NCBI GenBank assembly: GCA_964505265.1
Contig: CAZDGN010000001.1
Span: 62,001-126,000, forward strand
DNA length: 64,000 bases
Source: CAILUF01 sp964505265
GTDB lineage: Bacteria; Pseudomonadota; Alphaproteobacteria; Rickettsiales; UBA1997
Reading direction: 5' to 3'
Positions 63,954-64,000 of this stretch are shown here, in pieces (the first letter of the stretch is position 1; each line of letters begins with the position of its first letter). The translations under genes were made by a program, and so were the position numbers. The notes under the pieces are model-generated. The model made no database searches. It was not told the DNA's origin and saw only the letters and a list, made by a program, of their open reading frames with translations.

Positions 63954-64000
63954 ATGATTAATTTAAACCCTAAATATAATATCAATGAAACCAAAAATAT
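63954..64000 (+). CDS. Possible start of a gene running off the right edge
   Basis: ATG at 63954 opens a frame (MINLNPKYNINETKN) that is still open at the window end. It is preceded by a T-rich run similar to those before other starts here. Only 15 codons are visible, so no family can be named. Confidence 0.35.
   Translation, partial: MINLNPKYNINETKN

Overview
The window is a strongly AT-rich, gene-dense bacterial chromosome segment (about 30% G+C or lower by eye). It has no insertion sequence, prophage or CRISPR array that I can see. The gene content points to an alphaproteobacterium with a reduced, rearranged genome. Supporting families are an IalB-family protein, a long-tailed FtsZ ending in a PAFFRR-type peptide, a separate PntAA subunit, the 1600-residue NAD-dependent glutamate dehydrogenase, HflK-HflC-DegP, an LpoA-like lipoprotein divergent from rsmI-yraN, RNase J, LpxI, BamD and LptA/LptB. 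The AT bias and compactness recall Rickettsiales. However, genes for leucine, lysine, histidine, biotin, carbamoyl phosphate, purine, lipoate and thiamine-type synthesis argue against a fully host-dependent parasite. An extracellular or less reduced Rickettsiales-like lineage is my inference; no rRNA is present to settle it.

Layout. 1-3053: leuC (cut by the left edge) divergent from ymdB-yebC. 3120-11079: a nine-gene minus-strand run (obg, SDR, lpxI, cca, a small protein, ispB, ialB-like, eptA-like, periplasmic phosphatase) with overlaps or tiny gaps. 11228-14764: ene-reductase, Kef-type antiporter, PAP2 phosphatase, NusB-like protein. 14871-18325: carB (N-terminal half only), lysA, rimM. 18332-24927: purD, phoU-lipA, and hflK-hflC-degP. 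24995-29454: mrp, a leucine-rich-repeat protein, leuS. 30039-36389: a FadL-type porin, then a two-gene unit of a hotdog/methyltransferase fusion and a CqsS-like hybrid sensor kinase, set among the longest gene-poor stretches. 36792-46125: an eight-gene minus-strand run (LpoA-like, RNase J, transporter, alaS C-terminal part, transporter, glmM, small repeat protein, acetyltransferase). 46140-56673: rsmI, yraN, infC, giant gdh, tRNA-Leu(GAG), pntAA, ftsZ, thiE-like. 56674-57460: an inverted-repeat element and a small Pro/Thr-rich protein. 57509-61349: DUF192, hisD, bamD, bioA on the minus strand. 61315-63844: lptA-lptB-nhaA.

Most notable points. (1) The pair at 32283-36389 looks like a signalling module: one protein joins a thioesterase-type hotdog fold to a carboxyl-methyltransferase-type domain, followed 15 bases later by a kinase whose membrane sensor resembles CqsS/LqsS/PhcS quorum-sensing receptors. 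I suggest it makes and senses an acyl (possibly methyl-ester) signal. (2) Two large housekeeping enzymes are present only as clean half-proteins cut at domain boundaries: AlaRS without its catalytic core and CarB without its second half. Together with several conserved operons that are broken up, this suggests a genome in which rearrangement has split genes without destroying them. (3) YmdB carries two conservative changes at its metal site, at positions 39 and 67.
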